In this document: piece by piece, positions 9,534-18,414 of the stretch
How positions within the stretch are numbered: the first letter of the stretch is position 1
How the letters are laid out: the number at the start of each line of letters is the position of its first letter
Assembly: GCA_964526645.1 (NCBI GenBank)
Contig: CAZGJN010000001.1
Span: 124,001 to 188,000, forward strand
Length of the DNA stretch: 64,000 bases
Direction of reading: 5' to 3'
From: JADJNW01 sp964526645
Lineage (GTDB): Bacteria; Bacteroidota; Bacteroidia; Chitinophagales; Saprospiraceae
Made by a program: the position numbers and the translations under genes
The notes under the pieces: generated by a model
What the model was told of the DNA's origin: nothing
Seen by the model: only the letters and a program-made list of their open reading frames with translations
Database searches by the model: none

Positions 9534-10439
9534 TTAGTTAGCCACAATTGCCAGTTTGGTGCCATCGGGGCTTATCGCCAATCGAGTGATATTTTCCATA
9601 TTGTATAATCGAAAGTTGGCGATTTCCTTCCATTTTTTATCCTTTGCCTTCGGGTTTAGCAAAAAAAGCCGGCTGCCTTTGCCCATCACAAAAGAACCAT
9701 TGGACAAAATGGCAAAATCCTCACTATCCGGTACCGTCTCTGCTATTTCTGTAATCGTATTATCACTATCCGACCAGGGATTCTTGCGCTCTACTAATTT
9801 CCAGTTATCAAAATTGCTTTTTCTCACAAAAACGAGGTTGCGGGTAGTGGGCGAAATCCTGAAGCAACGCCCTACATTGGTAGCGACCGTAGTCACTTTG
9901 TCCGTATAAACATCAGCGATGGCAAGTTCATTAGGATTGGTGATTTTGAAAATCGCAACCTTAGAATTGGTAATCCAAGTATAATAGCCAACATTATTGA
10001 TGTATTTGAAAACCGGGCGGCCATCATTCAGCCGATCCACGGGAAACTCCCAAATGCGCTGCGCAGTATCCTCGCGACTAATCTCCTGGCGCAAAGCAGA
10101 AAAGCGGAAAGGATCGGGCATCAGCGCAGGAGAATACTCCCCTTCTGGGGTCTGCGTCATTCTTGTTTTTGTCTTTTTCTCCAGGTCGAATAAATAAAGT
10201 TCGGTTTGGTTTTCACCAGGTGACTGCACCGCGAGGCAAAGCTCTTTCTCACTGAAAAATGCTGGCTGATTGTTGTAGCCATTGGCATTAAAATAGGTGA
10301 GATAGCGAGGTTTGGAAAACTGAATGCTCGTGTCGTTTAGCATTTTAATATCAAAAAGAAAGACATTAGATTTGGGCAATTGAGCCTGCAAGACGCTTGC
10401 CAGCGACACAAACAAAGGGATAAAGAGAAGATTACGCAT
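9534..10439 (-). CDS. Exported beta-propeller-like (TolB/PD40) protein
   Basis: I chose the ATG at 10439, giving 301 residues, rather than the GTG at 10463. The shorter form begins with a clean signal peptide (MRNLLFIPLFVSLASVLQA), and a TATTTTTG -7 box at 10463-10470 overlaps the upstream GTG. The body has repeated strands of WD40/TolB type, including YLFDLEKKTK, LVERKNPWSDSD and LAISPDGTKLAIV. No catalytic motif was recognised. It may be a periplasmic scaffold or the sensor partner of the following serine hydrolase, but this is a guess from adjacency. Confidence 0.6.
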   Translation of the reverse strand: MRNLLFIPLFVSLASVLQAQLPKSNVFLFDIKMLNDTSIQFSKPRYLTYFNANGYNNQPAFFSEKELCLAVQSPGENQTELYLFDLEKKTKTRMTQTPEGEYSPALMPDPFRFSALRQEISREDTAQRIWEFPVDRLNDGRPVFKYINNVGYYTWITNSKVAIFKITNPNELAIADVYTDKVTTVATNVGRCFRISPTTRNLVFVRKSNFDNWKLVERKNPWSDSDNTITEIAETVPDSEDFAILSNGSFVMGKGSRLFLLNPKAKDKKWKEIANFRLYNMENITRLAISPDGTKLAIVAN

Positions 10440-10462
10440 AAGCTGTTGAATTTCAGTTTTCA

Positions 10463-10470
10463 CAAAAATA
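10463..10470 (-). promoter_or_regulatory. -7 promoter box for the propeller/serine hydrolase pair
   Basis: TATTTTTG on the minus strand matches TAnnTTTG. No good -33 element sits at the usual 19-21 nt spacing, so this is a partial match. It would place the transcript start near 10457, just ahead of the ATG at 10439. Confidence 0.4.
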
Positions 10471-10543
10471 AAGCAAGTTCATTAGTTTTAGCATTTTTTT
10501 GACAAATGCCTCTACTTAAATCGCGCCAAATTTTTCAAATGAC

Positions 10544-10551
10544 TACTTTTG
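10544..10551 (+). promoter_or_regulatory. Possible -7 box of the sugar dehydrogenase gene
   Basis: TACTTTTG fits TAnnTTTG and lies 25 bp before the ATG. No TTTG/TTG is present at the expected distance upstream, so the call is tentative. Confidence 0.35.
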
Positions 10552-10576
10552 GATACATCCAAAACCAGTTTGTTGC

Positions 10577-11989
10577 ATGAAAAACCTATCTGCGCTACTC
10601 GTTTTTATGGCGGCTACCCCGCTTTTCGCACAATTGACTATCCAATTAGAGCCCTTCATCAGTGGCTTAAGCCAGCCTATCGCGATCAGGCATGCCGAGG
10701 ACGATAGAATTTTTATTGTGGAACGCCGCGGTGCGATTCGAATTGTCAGTGCTGAAGGACAATTGAGTCCACAAGCTTTTTTGGATATTGACACGCGCGT
10801 GAGCCCGCCCAATGGTGAAAGGGGCTTGCTGGGATTAGCATTTCATCCGGATTATGCCGGTAATGGCTATTTTTTTGTAAACTATACGAATAATCAAGGA
10901 AATACCGTTATCGCTCGTTTTAGCAGGAAGCCAGATAATGCAAATGAAGCAGATCCGAATAGTGAGAAAATACTGCTGACAATCAACCAGCCTTTTTCTA
11001 ACCATAACGGAGGAGATTTGGCTTTTGGACCTGATGGGTATTTGTACATCCCAATGGGGGACGGAGGCGATGGTGGTGATCCGCAAAATTTTGCACAAAA
11101 CCGCCAGTCTTTATTGGGAAAAATGCTCCGTATCAATGTGAATGAAGGCGATCCATATAGTATTCCTCCCAACAATCCTTTTCTCGGAAGTGCTACTACT
11201 GCCGACGAAATCTGGGGCTTGGGATTGCGAAACCCCTGGCGGTTTAGTTTTGATAGGCTTACGGGGGACATTTGGATCGGCGATGTTGGGCAAGGAAATT
11301 GGGAGGAAATCAACATGCAAGCTGCAAACAGCCAGGGTGGTGAAAACTATGGTTGGCGCTGTTATGAAGGCAATGCAAATTTTAACCTCAATGGCTGTAC
11401 AGACAGAAGTGATTATACCTTTCCTGTTCACGTTTATACGAGTGATGATGCCTTTGGTGCAGGTTGCTCTGTGACTGGCGGGTATGTGTATCGAGGCCCT
11501 GAATTCCCTGCTCTATTCGGTCATTATATCTATGCGGATTATTGCTCGGGCCGCTTTTGGTCATTGCGATCCGATGGGCAAGGCGGCTGGATCAATACAG
11601 AATTATTGAATGGCTCCAATTTCAACTTCGCTACTTTTGGAGAGGATCAGGAAGGCAATCTTTATGTAGCTGGTTTGACCGATGGCACAGTTTATAAAAT
11701 CACGACTGACGCGGTGAGCGCTTCCGGCGAGGTTAGTGCCATTGGCAAGGTTTCTATTTCTCCGAATCCAACAAACGATTTGATACAAGTTGAAATACAA
11801 CCCAATCGCCCTGCCACTTATCAAATCCGATTGATAGATGCCGCAGCGCGCACTTTACAACTATTTGAAATTGAAGTGAATAGCACTATTTCCAGGCAAA
11901 TTTCCATGCGTCATTTGCCAGCGGGTGTGTATGTTTTGCAGGTGCAAAAAGGCAAAGAAATTCTAAGTAAAAAAATACAAAAAAACTAA
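10577..11989 (+). CDS. PQQ-dependent sugar dehydrogenase with T9SS sorting tail
   Basis: The 470-residue product has a signal peptide (ending FAQ) and a six-bladed glucose/sorbosone dehydrogenase propeller. Recognisable family motifs are GLLGLAFHPDY, SNHNGGDLAFGPDGYLY, GDGGDGGDP, GLRNPWRFSFD, GDVGQGNWEE and GENYGWRCYEG. The C-terminal ~85 residues (starting near VSISPNPTND, ending GKEILSKKIQKN) match a type A type IX secretion signal, so the enzyme should be exported to the cell surface or medium. The family oxidises aldose sugars with PQQ; substrate is not predictable. It is transcribed away from the propeller gene. Confidence 0.9.
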   Translation: MKNLSALLVFMAATPLFAQLTIQLEPFISGLSQPIAIRHAEDDRIFIVERRGAIRIVSAEGQLSPQAFLDIDTRVSPPNGERGLLGLAFHPDYAGNGYFFVNYTNNQGNTVIARFSRKPDNANEADPNSEKILLTINQPFSNHNGGDLAFGPDGYLYIPMGDGGDGGDPQNFAQNRQSLLGKMLRINVNEGDPYSIPPNNPFLGSATTADEIWGLGLRNPWRFSFDRLTGDIWIGDVGQGNWEEINMQAANSQGGENYGWRCYEGNANFNLNGCTDRSDYTFPVHVYTSDDAFGAGCSVTGGYVYRGPEFPALFGHYIYADYCSGRFWSLRSDGQGGWINTELLNGSNFNFATFGEDQEGNLYVAGLTDGTVYKITTDAVSASGEVSAIGKVSISPNPTNDLIQVEIQPNRPATYQIRLIDAAARTLQLFEIEVNSTISRQISMRHLPAGVYVLQVQKGKEILSKKIQKN

Positions 11990-12025
11990 AGCGTCCTACA
12001 ACCTTAGGCTATAGAACGCTCCGCC

Positions 12026-13882
12026 TTAGCGAGAAAGCTCCAGCACCAGTGGCGTTCTGCCAGATACCGTGATGGATTTGTCGAGTAGGAAGTTTTGACC
12101 GCTCAGTACGTCTTTTCCAGTTTTATAATCAGATAGCACTTCTGCAAAGCGTTTTAGATCAATCGTTTGTGCTTGAGTATTTTTATTGAGTACAATCATG
12201 ATGCTTTGATCATCGGCGTAGCGGAAGTAAACATAAACGCCATTTTCGGGTACGAAATGTTTCAACTTACCTGTATGGATCAGCGTAGCATTCTTGCGCC
12301 AGTTGGATAGTTTTTTCAGAAATGCCTTCGCTTCTTTTTGCTGCGGTGTCAGCCCGGCTTCCGTAAAAGCATTTATTTGATCGCGCTGCCAGCCGCCTGG
12401 AAAATCTGACCGGATAATACCGTGATCGCCAGGATGATTGGCGTTGCTCATCAATATTTCTGTACCGTAGTACAGTTGGGGGATTCCCCGTGTCGTAAGA
12501 ATGTAGGTTATACCAAGCTTAAAAAGAGAGAGATCTTCGCCTGCACGAGTAAAAATACGATCCATGTCATGATTGTCAGGAAAAACAACGAGGTTGTATG
12601 GATTGGGGTATTGAAAATCGTTTGCCAACATTTCGTACAATGCATTCCAAGCATCATTGCCGGAGTTGGGGTTTATAGCGTGCCAAAGTGCTTCCTGCAA
12701 GGGGAAGTCCATCAAGCTGGGTAAGCAAGAGACATAGCCATTCGGGTTCTTTTTGCCCTTTTGCCAAAATGCTACTATCGCCGGATTGCCATTCCACTCT
12801 TCTCCAACAATATTGAAATCAGGGTATTCATTCATCACCTCGCAAGTCCACTGCGTCATAAAATCTTTGTCAGGATAAGGATAAGTATCCATTCGAATGC
12901 CTGCCAAATCAGCATATTCGATCCACCAGATAGTATTTTGAATCAAGTAGCGCGCCATTAGGGGATTGCGCTGGTTCAAATCTGGCTTGTCTTCCACAAA
13001 CCAGCCATCCACAAACTTGCGATAATCCACTTGTGCAACATAAGGGTCTTGAATCGTAGATTTTTTGTGATTGGTCACTACAAATTTATTGTCGAAGTTG
13101 ATCCAGTCATCGGTTGGTAAATCTTTCATCCACCAATGCTCCGATCCACAGTGGTTGACGATCATGTCCATAATCATCTTAATGCCTTTTCCTTTGGCAA
13201 GTTGAATCAGTTGGACATAGGCTTCATTCGAACCAAAACGAGCATCTACTTTATAAAAATCGGTAATACCATAGCCGTGGTAAGAATACTCCGGTTGGTT
13301 GTTTTCAAGCAATGGATTGAGCCAAAGCGCGGTAAAGCCGAGGTCTTTTATATAATCCAGGCTATGAATCATACCTGCAATATCACCGCCATGCCGTCCG
13401 CCGGGAAAGTTTCGATTCAATTTATCGGTAAGAGATGCCACGTTGTCATTGCTGGGGTCTCCATTCACAAAGCGGTCGGGCGTAATGAGGTACATCAAAT
13501 CGCTATTGTTAAAACCTTGGCGCTCCGCCGAATCCGCCGCGCGTGGCAACAGGCGATATGTGTATTTGGTAATCGTTTTTCCGTCTTTTTGAAAATCAAT
13601 ATCAAACGAGGTTGCATTTTTATTGTCGAGCAATAGTAAATCAATAAACAAGTAATTTGGACTTTTTACTTTGATAAGTTGCTCGATTCTGACCCCTTTG
13701 TAAGTAATGATGGGATCGGTTTTGGAAATATCCTGACCGTGAACCAACAGTTGCAGTTGTGGATTTTTCATGCCGACCCACCAAAAAGCAGGCTCCACAT
13801 GTTGCAAGGGATTGGCATGGAGGGATACCGATGCTAAGATCAAAAACCATGATGTCAAGAAAAAAGTGTTTAGTTGTTTCAT
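12026..13882 (-). CDS. GH13 alpha-amylase/neopullulanase-like glycoside hydrolase
   Basis: The ATG at 13882 gives 618 residues with a signal peptide (ending LHANP); an upstream TTG at 13894 is less likely. The N-terminal ~110 residues look like the cyclomaltodextrinase-type beta-sandwich. The four GH13 regions are present: MDMIVNHCG; GIRMDTYPY (nucleophile Asp, near 330); IVGEEWNG (acid/base Glu, near 359); and FPDNHDMDR (near 439). The enzyme should cleave alpha-1,4 (possibly alpha-1,6) glucans. It is the last gene of the SusC1-SusD1-SusE/F-esterase run, 21 bp after the esterase, and is a functional counterpart of SusA. Confidence 0.92.
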   Translation of the reverse strand: MKQLNTFFLTSWFLILASVSLHANPLQHVEPAFWWVGMKNPQLQLLVHGQDISKTDPIITYKGVRIEQLIKVKSPNYLFIDLLLLDNKNATSFDIDFQKDGKTITKYTYRLLPRAADSAERQGFNNSDLMYLITPDRFVNGDPSNDNVASLTDKLNRNFPGGRHGGDIAGMIHSLDYIKDLGFTALWLNPLLENNQPEYSYHGYGITDFYKVDARFGSNEAYVQLIQLAKGKGIKMIMDMIVNHCGSEHWWMKDLPTDDWINFDNKFVVTNHKKSTIQDPYVAQVDYRKFVDGWFVEDKPDLNQRNPLMARYLIQNTIWWIEYADLAGIRMDTYPYPDKDFMTQWTCEVMNEYPDFNIVGEEWNGNPAIVAFWQKGKKNPNGYVSCLPSLMDFPLQEALWHAINPNSGNDAWNALYEMLANDFQYPNPYNLVVFPDNHDMDRIFTRAGEDLSLFKLGITYILTTRGIPQLYYGTEILMSNANHPGDHGIIRSDFPGGWQRDQINAFTEAGLTPQQKEAKAFLKKLSNWRKNATLIHTGKLKHFVPENGVYVYFRYADDQSIMIVLNKNTQAQTIDLKRFAEVLSDYKTGKDVLSGQNFLLDKSITVSGRTPLVLELSR

Positions 13883-13903
13883 CACCGTGTTCAATTTTTA
13901 ATT

Positions 13904-14809
13904 TCAATTTTCTTTTCCAAGCAAAAATAGCAAAGGTATTTCTAATCGGGCAGCCCATGCTTTCTCGCTATGATCGGCACCAGGAAACTCTCTACTTATC
14001 CAGTTCTTGTTTTGTCTGTAACCACCTTGCCACAGTTGAATGTCCATACGCATTTGGTATGGTTTATAAAGCGAATCTAAAGTAGCAGTACCATAGTCGA
14101 AATAGAGTTTATGCGTTTGCGGATCCGGCAAATGATCACTGAAGTAATCAATCAGCGTATTTGGCAAAACAGGATAGTCATTATTGTAGCCCACGGGCCA
14201 ATGCGTGGAAAGACAAGCCGCCCCGCCAAACACTTCAGGATACTCACAAATAGCGTACATGGAAATAAGTCCACCCATACTGGAACCTGCAATAAAAGTA
14301 TTTTTTTTGCCTGATTTGACGCGATACGTCTTTTCGATAAAAGGTAATAGTTCTTGAGTTAAAAAACGCAAGTAATTGTCTGCTTGAAAATCAGCCTTCA
14401 CTACATTACGCACTTGTTGAATCAGGGTATCAGGGAAAAGCATCGCAGGCTTTTGCGGCAAGTACTCTACAAAGCGTAGGGGTGTATTCCATATACCTAC
14501 TATGATAAAAGCTTCGGTTTTTCCTGATTTAATAAGCCTTTCAGCCACTTCATCTGCGCCCCATTCTTGGTGATTCCAGGTGGTGGTAGAATCAAAAAGC
14601 ATCTGCCCATCATGCATCAAAAGTACTGCATATCGTTTGTGTTGGTCGTTGTCATAATTAGGCGGAAGCCAAACCTCTACATTGCGAGTAGCTACATATT
14701 TCGATTGAAAATTGATGTGCTTTTGAATTAGACTGCTTGATACAATTTTAGGTGAAATGGCGCATCCTGCCACCAAAAAAATTATTAAAAACAGAAAAGT
14801 GCGTATCAT
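13904..14809 (-). CDS. Esterase D-family alpha/beta hydrolase, lipoprotein
   Basis: This 301-residue protein begins with a lipoprotein signal (LIIFLVAGC). It contains the nucleophile elbow GSSMGG with Ser177, an AVLLMHDGQ segment typical of the esterase/feruloyl-esterase (PF00756-type) fold, and a C-terminal GADHSEKAW that could supply the His. In glycan loci such enzymes strip acyl groups from polysaccharides or oligosaccharides; an enterobactin-esterase-like role is less likely here. It lies between the SusE/F-like gene, from which a strong hairpin separates it, and the amylase, so its expression may be stepped down relative to susCDE. Confidence 0.8.
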   Translation of the reverse strand: MIRTFLFLIIFLVAGCAISPKIVSSSLIQKHINFQSKYVATRNVEVWLPPNYDNDQHKRYAVLLMHDGQMLFDSTTTWNHQEWGADEVAERLIKSGKTEAFIIVGIWNTPLRFVEYLPQKPAMLFPDTLIQQVRNVVKADFQADNYLRFLTQELLPFIEKTYRVKSGKKNTFIAGSSMGGLISMYAICEYPEVFGGAACLSTHWPVGYNNDYPVLPNTLIDYFSDHLPDPQTHKLYFDYGTATLDSLYKPYQMRMDIQLWQGGYRQNKNWISREFPGADHSEKAWAARLEIPLLFLLGKEN

Positions 14810-14825
14810 TCTATTCTGCTTAAAA

Positions 14826-14863
14826 GAAGGGACTATTCTATTGTAATATAGATTAGTCCCTTC
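14826..14863 (-). terminator. Hairpin between susE/F-like gene and esterase
   Basis: The outer stem is a perfect 10 bp (GAAGGGACTA with TAGTCCCTTC) and an inner TCTAT/ATAGA helix closes the loop. On the minus strand it is followed by TTTTAAG, a short T run. It may act as a partial terminator, or as an mRNA 3' stabiliser that raises expression of susC-susD-susE over the enzymes downstream. Confidence 0.65.
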
Positions 14864-14917
14864 GTGTACAATTTTAAATAAACAAAATTAAGCTACATAT
14901 CTTTCAAAACTCCTTTG

Positions 14918-16762
14918 TTATTGATTAAAGGAATATGCCCCTGTATTTACATTGAAAGTAATGTTGTATGTACCTGGCATTACAATTGGAATGTTGGGGC
15001 CGTTGCGAGTACCTATACCAGTTGGGAAGCCCTCGGCGCCCCAGTTAAATTTCCAATCATCGTTGGCGCGGAATTTCGCGCCTCCCGTCGTCAAAGTAAT
15101 AGTAACGCTTAACTCCGCAGGATTCGCTGGGTTGACAGTCATATCTGTATCAGAACCCCAGCCTGTGGGTGTTGCATCACCAATAATACCAATAGAAGCT
15201 GGCACAAAACTGTATGCGCCAGTAGTTGCATTAAAAGTAACTAAGTACAGCCCCGCCGCAACAGGAATATTTGGACCGTTCTTCGTACCCGTACCACTTG
15301 GAAAATCGCTAGCGCCCCAGTTAATGTCCCAGGTATTGTTAGCACGGAATTTTGCTTCGCCACCAATCAAACCGATAACAAGCGAGTAGGTGCCATCGCC
15401 ATTGTTGTCGAGCGGTGTCTCTGCCCCCCAACCACCTGGCGTTGCCGAACCAATGATACCAACACTTTGGATTCCAGCATCTGCTATAAATTCATATTCT
15501 CCTGTAGAAGGTTTGAAAGTAATCTTATACCTACCAGCCGTAACCGGGATATTCGGGCCATTTTGTACACCAACACCTTTTGGGAAATCAGCAGCGCCCC
15601 AGTTTGTATCCCAAGAATCATTGGCGCGAAATTTCGCTTCGCCATTTACCAAATCCAGTGTCACTTCGAAAGTACCATTACCTTTATCTGTCATATCGGT
15701 ATCCGAATCCCAACCACCCGGTGTTGCTGAACCAATGATGCCAATGGACGGGAATCGAAGGAATTCGATACTGTAGCGAAGTGTGCGGTCGTTGAAAGTA
15801 ATTTTATAAAATGCTTCGCCGCGGTTATCGGCAAGATTCCCAAAAGTGATGTTACTACCAAATTCCTCTGCTCTGCCATCGCTATTGTTATCACCCCAAT
15901 TTCTCCCCATAAAGAATGGACCTTCGGAGAATTTGAATTTATCGGTAGGTTTTAGTTGGATTTGATCCAATACCCAAGTGTTATCACTTACGAGATTAAA
16001 TTTATAAGTTTCCCCTTCATAGTTGTTAAAAGAACCTAAGAGGTACAAAGCTTTAATATTTGTGGCGTAAGTGACTGCCGAATTAAAGCTGTATGCCCCT
16101 GTGCCAGGCTCAAATCGAACTCTCCAAACACCAGCAGTAACAGGAATATTCGGGCCATCTTGCACCCCAATACCAGAGGGGAAAGCCGCAGCACCCCAGT
16201 TGACCGCCCAGGAATCATTCGCGCGAAACTTCACCTCACCTGCAGTAAGTGTAATGACAATTTCAAACACACCATCTCCAATATACGTCATGTCTGTATC
16301 TTCTGCCCAGCCTTTCGCTGTAGCCGAGCCTATGATGCCTATGGCAGGCAGGTTGAAAATTTCAAATTCAATATTTTTAACCAGTGATTTGCCTTCTGTA
16401 TCCGTTACAGTGACGACCATTTTGTACTTGCCAAGCGGCAGCGAAGCAGCATTGAAAGTGCTTCCAAGGATAATTAAGGAATCATTCGTACCAGAAAGAT
16501 TCTTAGATGCAGAGGTGATCTCTGTTCCTGCTTCATCCGTTAGTTTGATAGATGCAGAAGCCAATGTAGAAACCGTTCCCGACAAAAATTTGCCCACAAT
16601 ATCGAAATTACCCTTCGCCACCTTGCTGCCATCACTCGGTGTAATGCTCAAAATACCCGGCGGAAAATTTGTTAGCTCAGCGATGTTAATCTCTTCGGGC
16701 GTACAGGAGAAAATTGTAGCCCCGATTAAGAGAAAACTTAGAAATTTTATGATGCTTTTCAT
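14918..16762 (-). CDS. SusE/SusF-like surface glycan-binding lipoprotein with five modules
   Basis: The 614-residue protein has a lipoprotein signal (IGATIFSC) and an N-terminal Ig-like domain to about residue 135. Five binding modules follow. Four are near copies, at about 140-225, 339-425, 430-515 and 521-614, sharing IGIIG-x-AT, KFRAN-x-W, NWGA, FP-x-G-G and NGPNIP. The fifth, at about 237-335, is divergent (LYLLGSFN, RNWGDNNSDG). SusE and SusF bind starch at the cell surface through comparable tandem modules. The conserved Trp and Asn residues could form the sugar platform. It directly follows susD1 (36-bp gap). Confidence 0.85.
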   Translation of the reverse strand: MKSIIKFLSFLLIGATIFSCTPEEINIAELTNFPPGILSITPSDGSKVAKGNFDIVGKFLSGTVSTLASASIKLTDEAGTEITSASKNLSGTNDSLIILGSTFNAASLPLGKYKMVVTVTDTEGKSLVKNIEFEIFNLPAIGIIGSATAKGWAEDTDMTYIGDGVFEIVITLTAGEVKFRANDSWAVNWGAAAFPSGIGVQDGPNIPVTAGVWRVRFEPGTGAYSFNSAVTYATNIKALYLLGSFNNYEGETYKFNLVSDNTWVLDQIQLKPTDKFKFSEGPFFMGRNWGDNNSDGRAEEFGSNITFGNLADNRGEAFYKITFNDRTLRYSIEFLRFPSIGIIGSATPGGWDSDTDMTDKGNGTFEVTLDLVNGEAKFRANDSWDTNWGAADFPKGVGVQNGPNIPVTAGRYKITFKPSTGEYEFIADAGIQSVGIIGSATPGGWGAETPLDNNGDGTYSLVIGLIGGEAKFRANNTWDINWGASDFPSGTGTKNGPNIPVAAGLYLVTFNATTGAYSFVPASIGIIGDATPTGWGSDTDMTVNPANPAELSVTITLTTGGAKFRANDDWKFNWGAEGFPTGIGTRNGPNIPIVMPGTYNITFNVNTGAYSFNQ

Positions 16763-16798
16763 TTTATTAAAAATTAGAATTAGGTTAGGAATTCAATT

Positions 16799-18373
16799 TT
16801 AATACCCGTTATTCTGCTTTAACTTCGGATTTGCCAGCAATTCCTGTGAAGGAAAAGGAAAAACATTGCGGAAAGCCTCTGTCAATCTGCCTTCTTTTAC
16901 ACCGCCTTTCCAGGGCCAGATGCCATTAGTTGTGAAGCGATTATAGCGGATTAAATCCTGACGACGATGCGCTTCCCAATACAACTCTCTGGCGCGTTCA
17001 TCCAGTATAAAATCCAGGGTGAGTTGTGCATCAGCGATATTGCCAGTTGCGTTACCGTATGCTCGTTGTCTTAGCTCGTTGATATAACTAAGCGCAGTAG
17101 CCCGATCGCCGCCTGTGGCACCTCTCAACACGGCTTCAGCATAAATCAGATAGGCTTCTGCCAAACGGAACATCGGATAATCGGTATCTGCAAAAACCTT
17201 ATCAGCGCCAGGAACCCCATCAGATGTTACGTTTCTGTATTTGGGCAAACCATAGCCATCATTGAAGTTAGTAATGGAATTAATTTCTTTGCTCTGACCA
17301 TTCGTATAAAAAAGGGCGCGCTTATCCACAGCACCACTCGCATCTGGGAAAAGGTCTACTAAGGCGGCTGTCGTTCTTAAACCAAACCAGCCCCCATCAA
17401 TACCAAAATCTTCTGGCTTCATACTTCCTCCTACAGCAGCATGTACCAAATAAGTAGTACCACCATAACCTTGCGTGCTCTCCCCATCAAATGGCACGGC
17501 AAAAATTATTTCATCTGATAGATGATTATCTGCTAGGAAGATATTCTGATAATTATCATCCAAGCTATAAATACCGGCATTGATAACCTTCTTGGCGGCT
17601 TCCAAACTCTGATTGTAGAAGGACTTACCAGCATAAACTTCTGCGTTCAGGTATAATTTTGCTTGAAGCATCCAAAGCGCTGCACGATCAGCTCTTCCAT
17701 ATTCATTTGTACCTGGCGCGAGCATGTCAGGCTCAATGTCTGCCAATTCTTTTTCAAGAAATTCAAAAACAGTAGCACGAGCTACCTGATCGGGTGGTGT
17801 AGAACCAATCCCCGACTCTTCTGTATAAAATGGCACATCCCCAAATAGATCAATCGCATGCCAGTAGCTCAGTGCGCGCAAGAATCGAGCTTCCGCCCGA
17901 AAAGCGCGAATTTGGGTTCTGGTTGTTGCGCTTACTGCTCTTTTATCAAGTTTGTCATCAGTTGTTTCTCTCAGAAATTCATTTGCGATAGAAATCTGGT
18001 AATAAATTCTGTAATAAATAGCTCGCACAAACTGGTTATCAGGAGTCCAACTGTGGTTGTGCAAATCAGGAATACCGGCATCCCCCCAGCCAAGTACGGC
18101 TTCCTCTGTGGGTAGTTCTTGTAATTGCCAGTATTGACGTATGTAGTTAGAGAAACCTTCATCCAGGCTGGAGATATCACCTGCGCCCGCAGGGCCGCGC
18201 TGCCCTGTTACCGCCAAGCCGGCATATACCCTAGCTATAAATTGACGGTAAGAAGATTCATCCTGAAAAAAAACTTCAGGCGTAGTACTGCTCAAGGGTT
18301 GCAAATCAAGGTCGGTACAACTTGACACAACCGCCAGTATTACAACAGATAAGATATTTATTATTTTTTTCAT
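16799..18373 (-). CDS. SusD/RagB-family nutrient-binding lipoprotein (SusD1)
   Basis: This 524-residue outer-membrane lipoprotein (signal peptide to SSC) has the usual SusD architecture: an N-terminal SusD-like TPR region (RQYWQLQELPTEEAVLGW, RAFRAEARFLRALSYWHAIDLFGDVPF) and the C-terminal RagB domain (FRLAEAYLIYAEA, ERARELYWEAHRRQDLIRYNRF). SusD proteins form the lid over the SusC transporter and capture oligosaccharides. The gene lies 41 bp after susC1 and before the SusE/F-like gene, forming the core import complex of the locus. Confidence 0.95.
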   Translation of the reverse strand: MKKIINILSVVILAVVSSCTDLDLQPLSSTTPEVFFQDESSYRQFIARVYAGLAVTGQRGPAGAGDISSLDEGFSNYIRQYWQLQELPTEEAVLGWGDAGIPDLHNHSWTPDNQFVRAIYYRIYYQISIANEFLRETTDDKLDKRAVSATTRTQIRAFRAEARFLRALSYWHAIDLFGDVPFYTEESGIGSTPPDQVARATVFEFLEKELADIEPDMLAPGTNEYGRADRAALWMLQAKLYLNAEVYAGKSFYNQSLEAAKKVINAGIYSLDDNYQNIFLADNHLSDEIIFAVPFDGESTQGYGGTTYLVHAAVGGSMKPEDFGIDGGWFGLRTTAALVDLFPDASGAVDKRALFYTNGQSKEINSITNFNDGYGLPKYRNVTSDGVPGADKVFADTDYPMFRLAEAYLIYAEAVLRGATGGDRATALSYINELRQRAYGNATGNIADAQLTLDFILDERARELYWEAHRRQDLIRYNRFTTNGIWPWKGGVKEGRLTEAFRNVFPFPSQELLANPKLKQNNGY

Positions 18374-18414
18374 AATAATAGCTTTTAAAATTTAGCATTT
18401 ACTAATGACATTTA

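Noticed and set aside
11990..12025. AGCGT/ACGCT repeat as a terminator after the sugar dehydrogenase
   Set aside because: The stem is only 5 bp with a large bulge and there is no T run.
16071..16802. 243-codon plus-strand open frame opposite the SusE/F-like gene
   Set aside because: It mirrors the repeated modules and has no signal or domain of its own.
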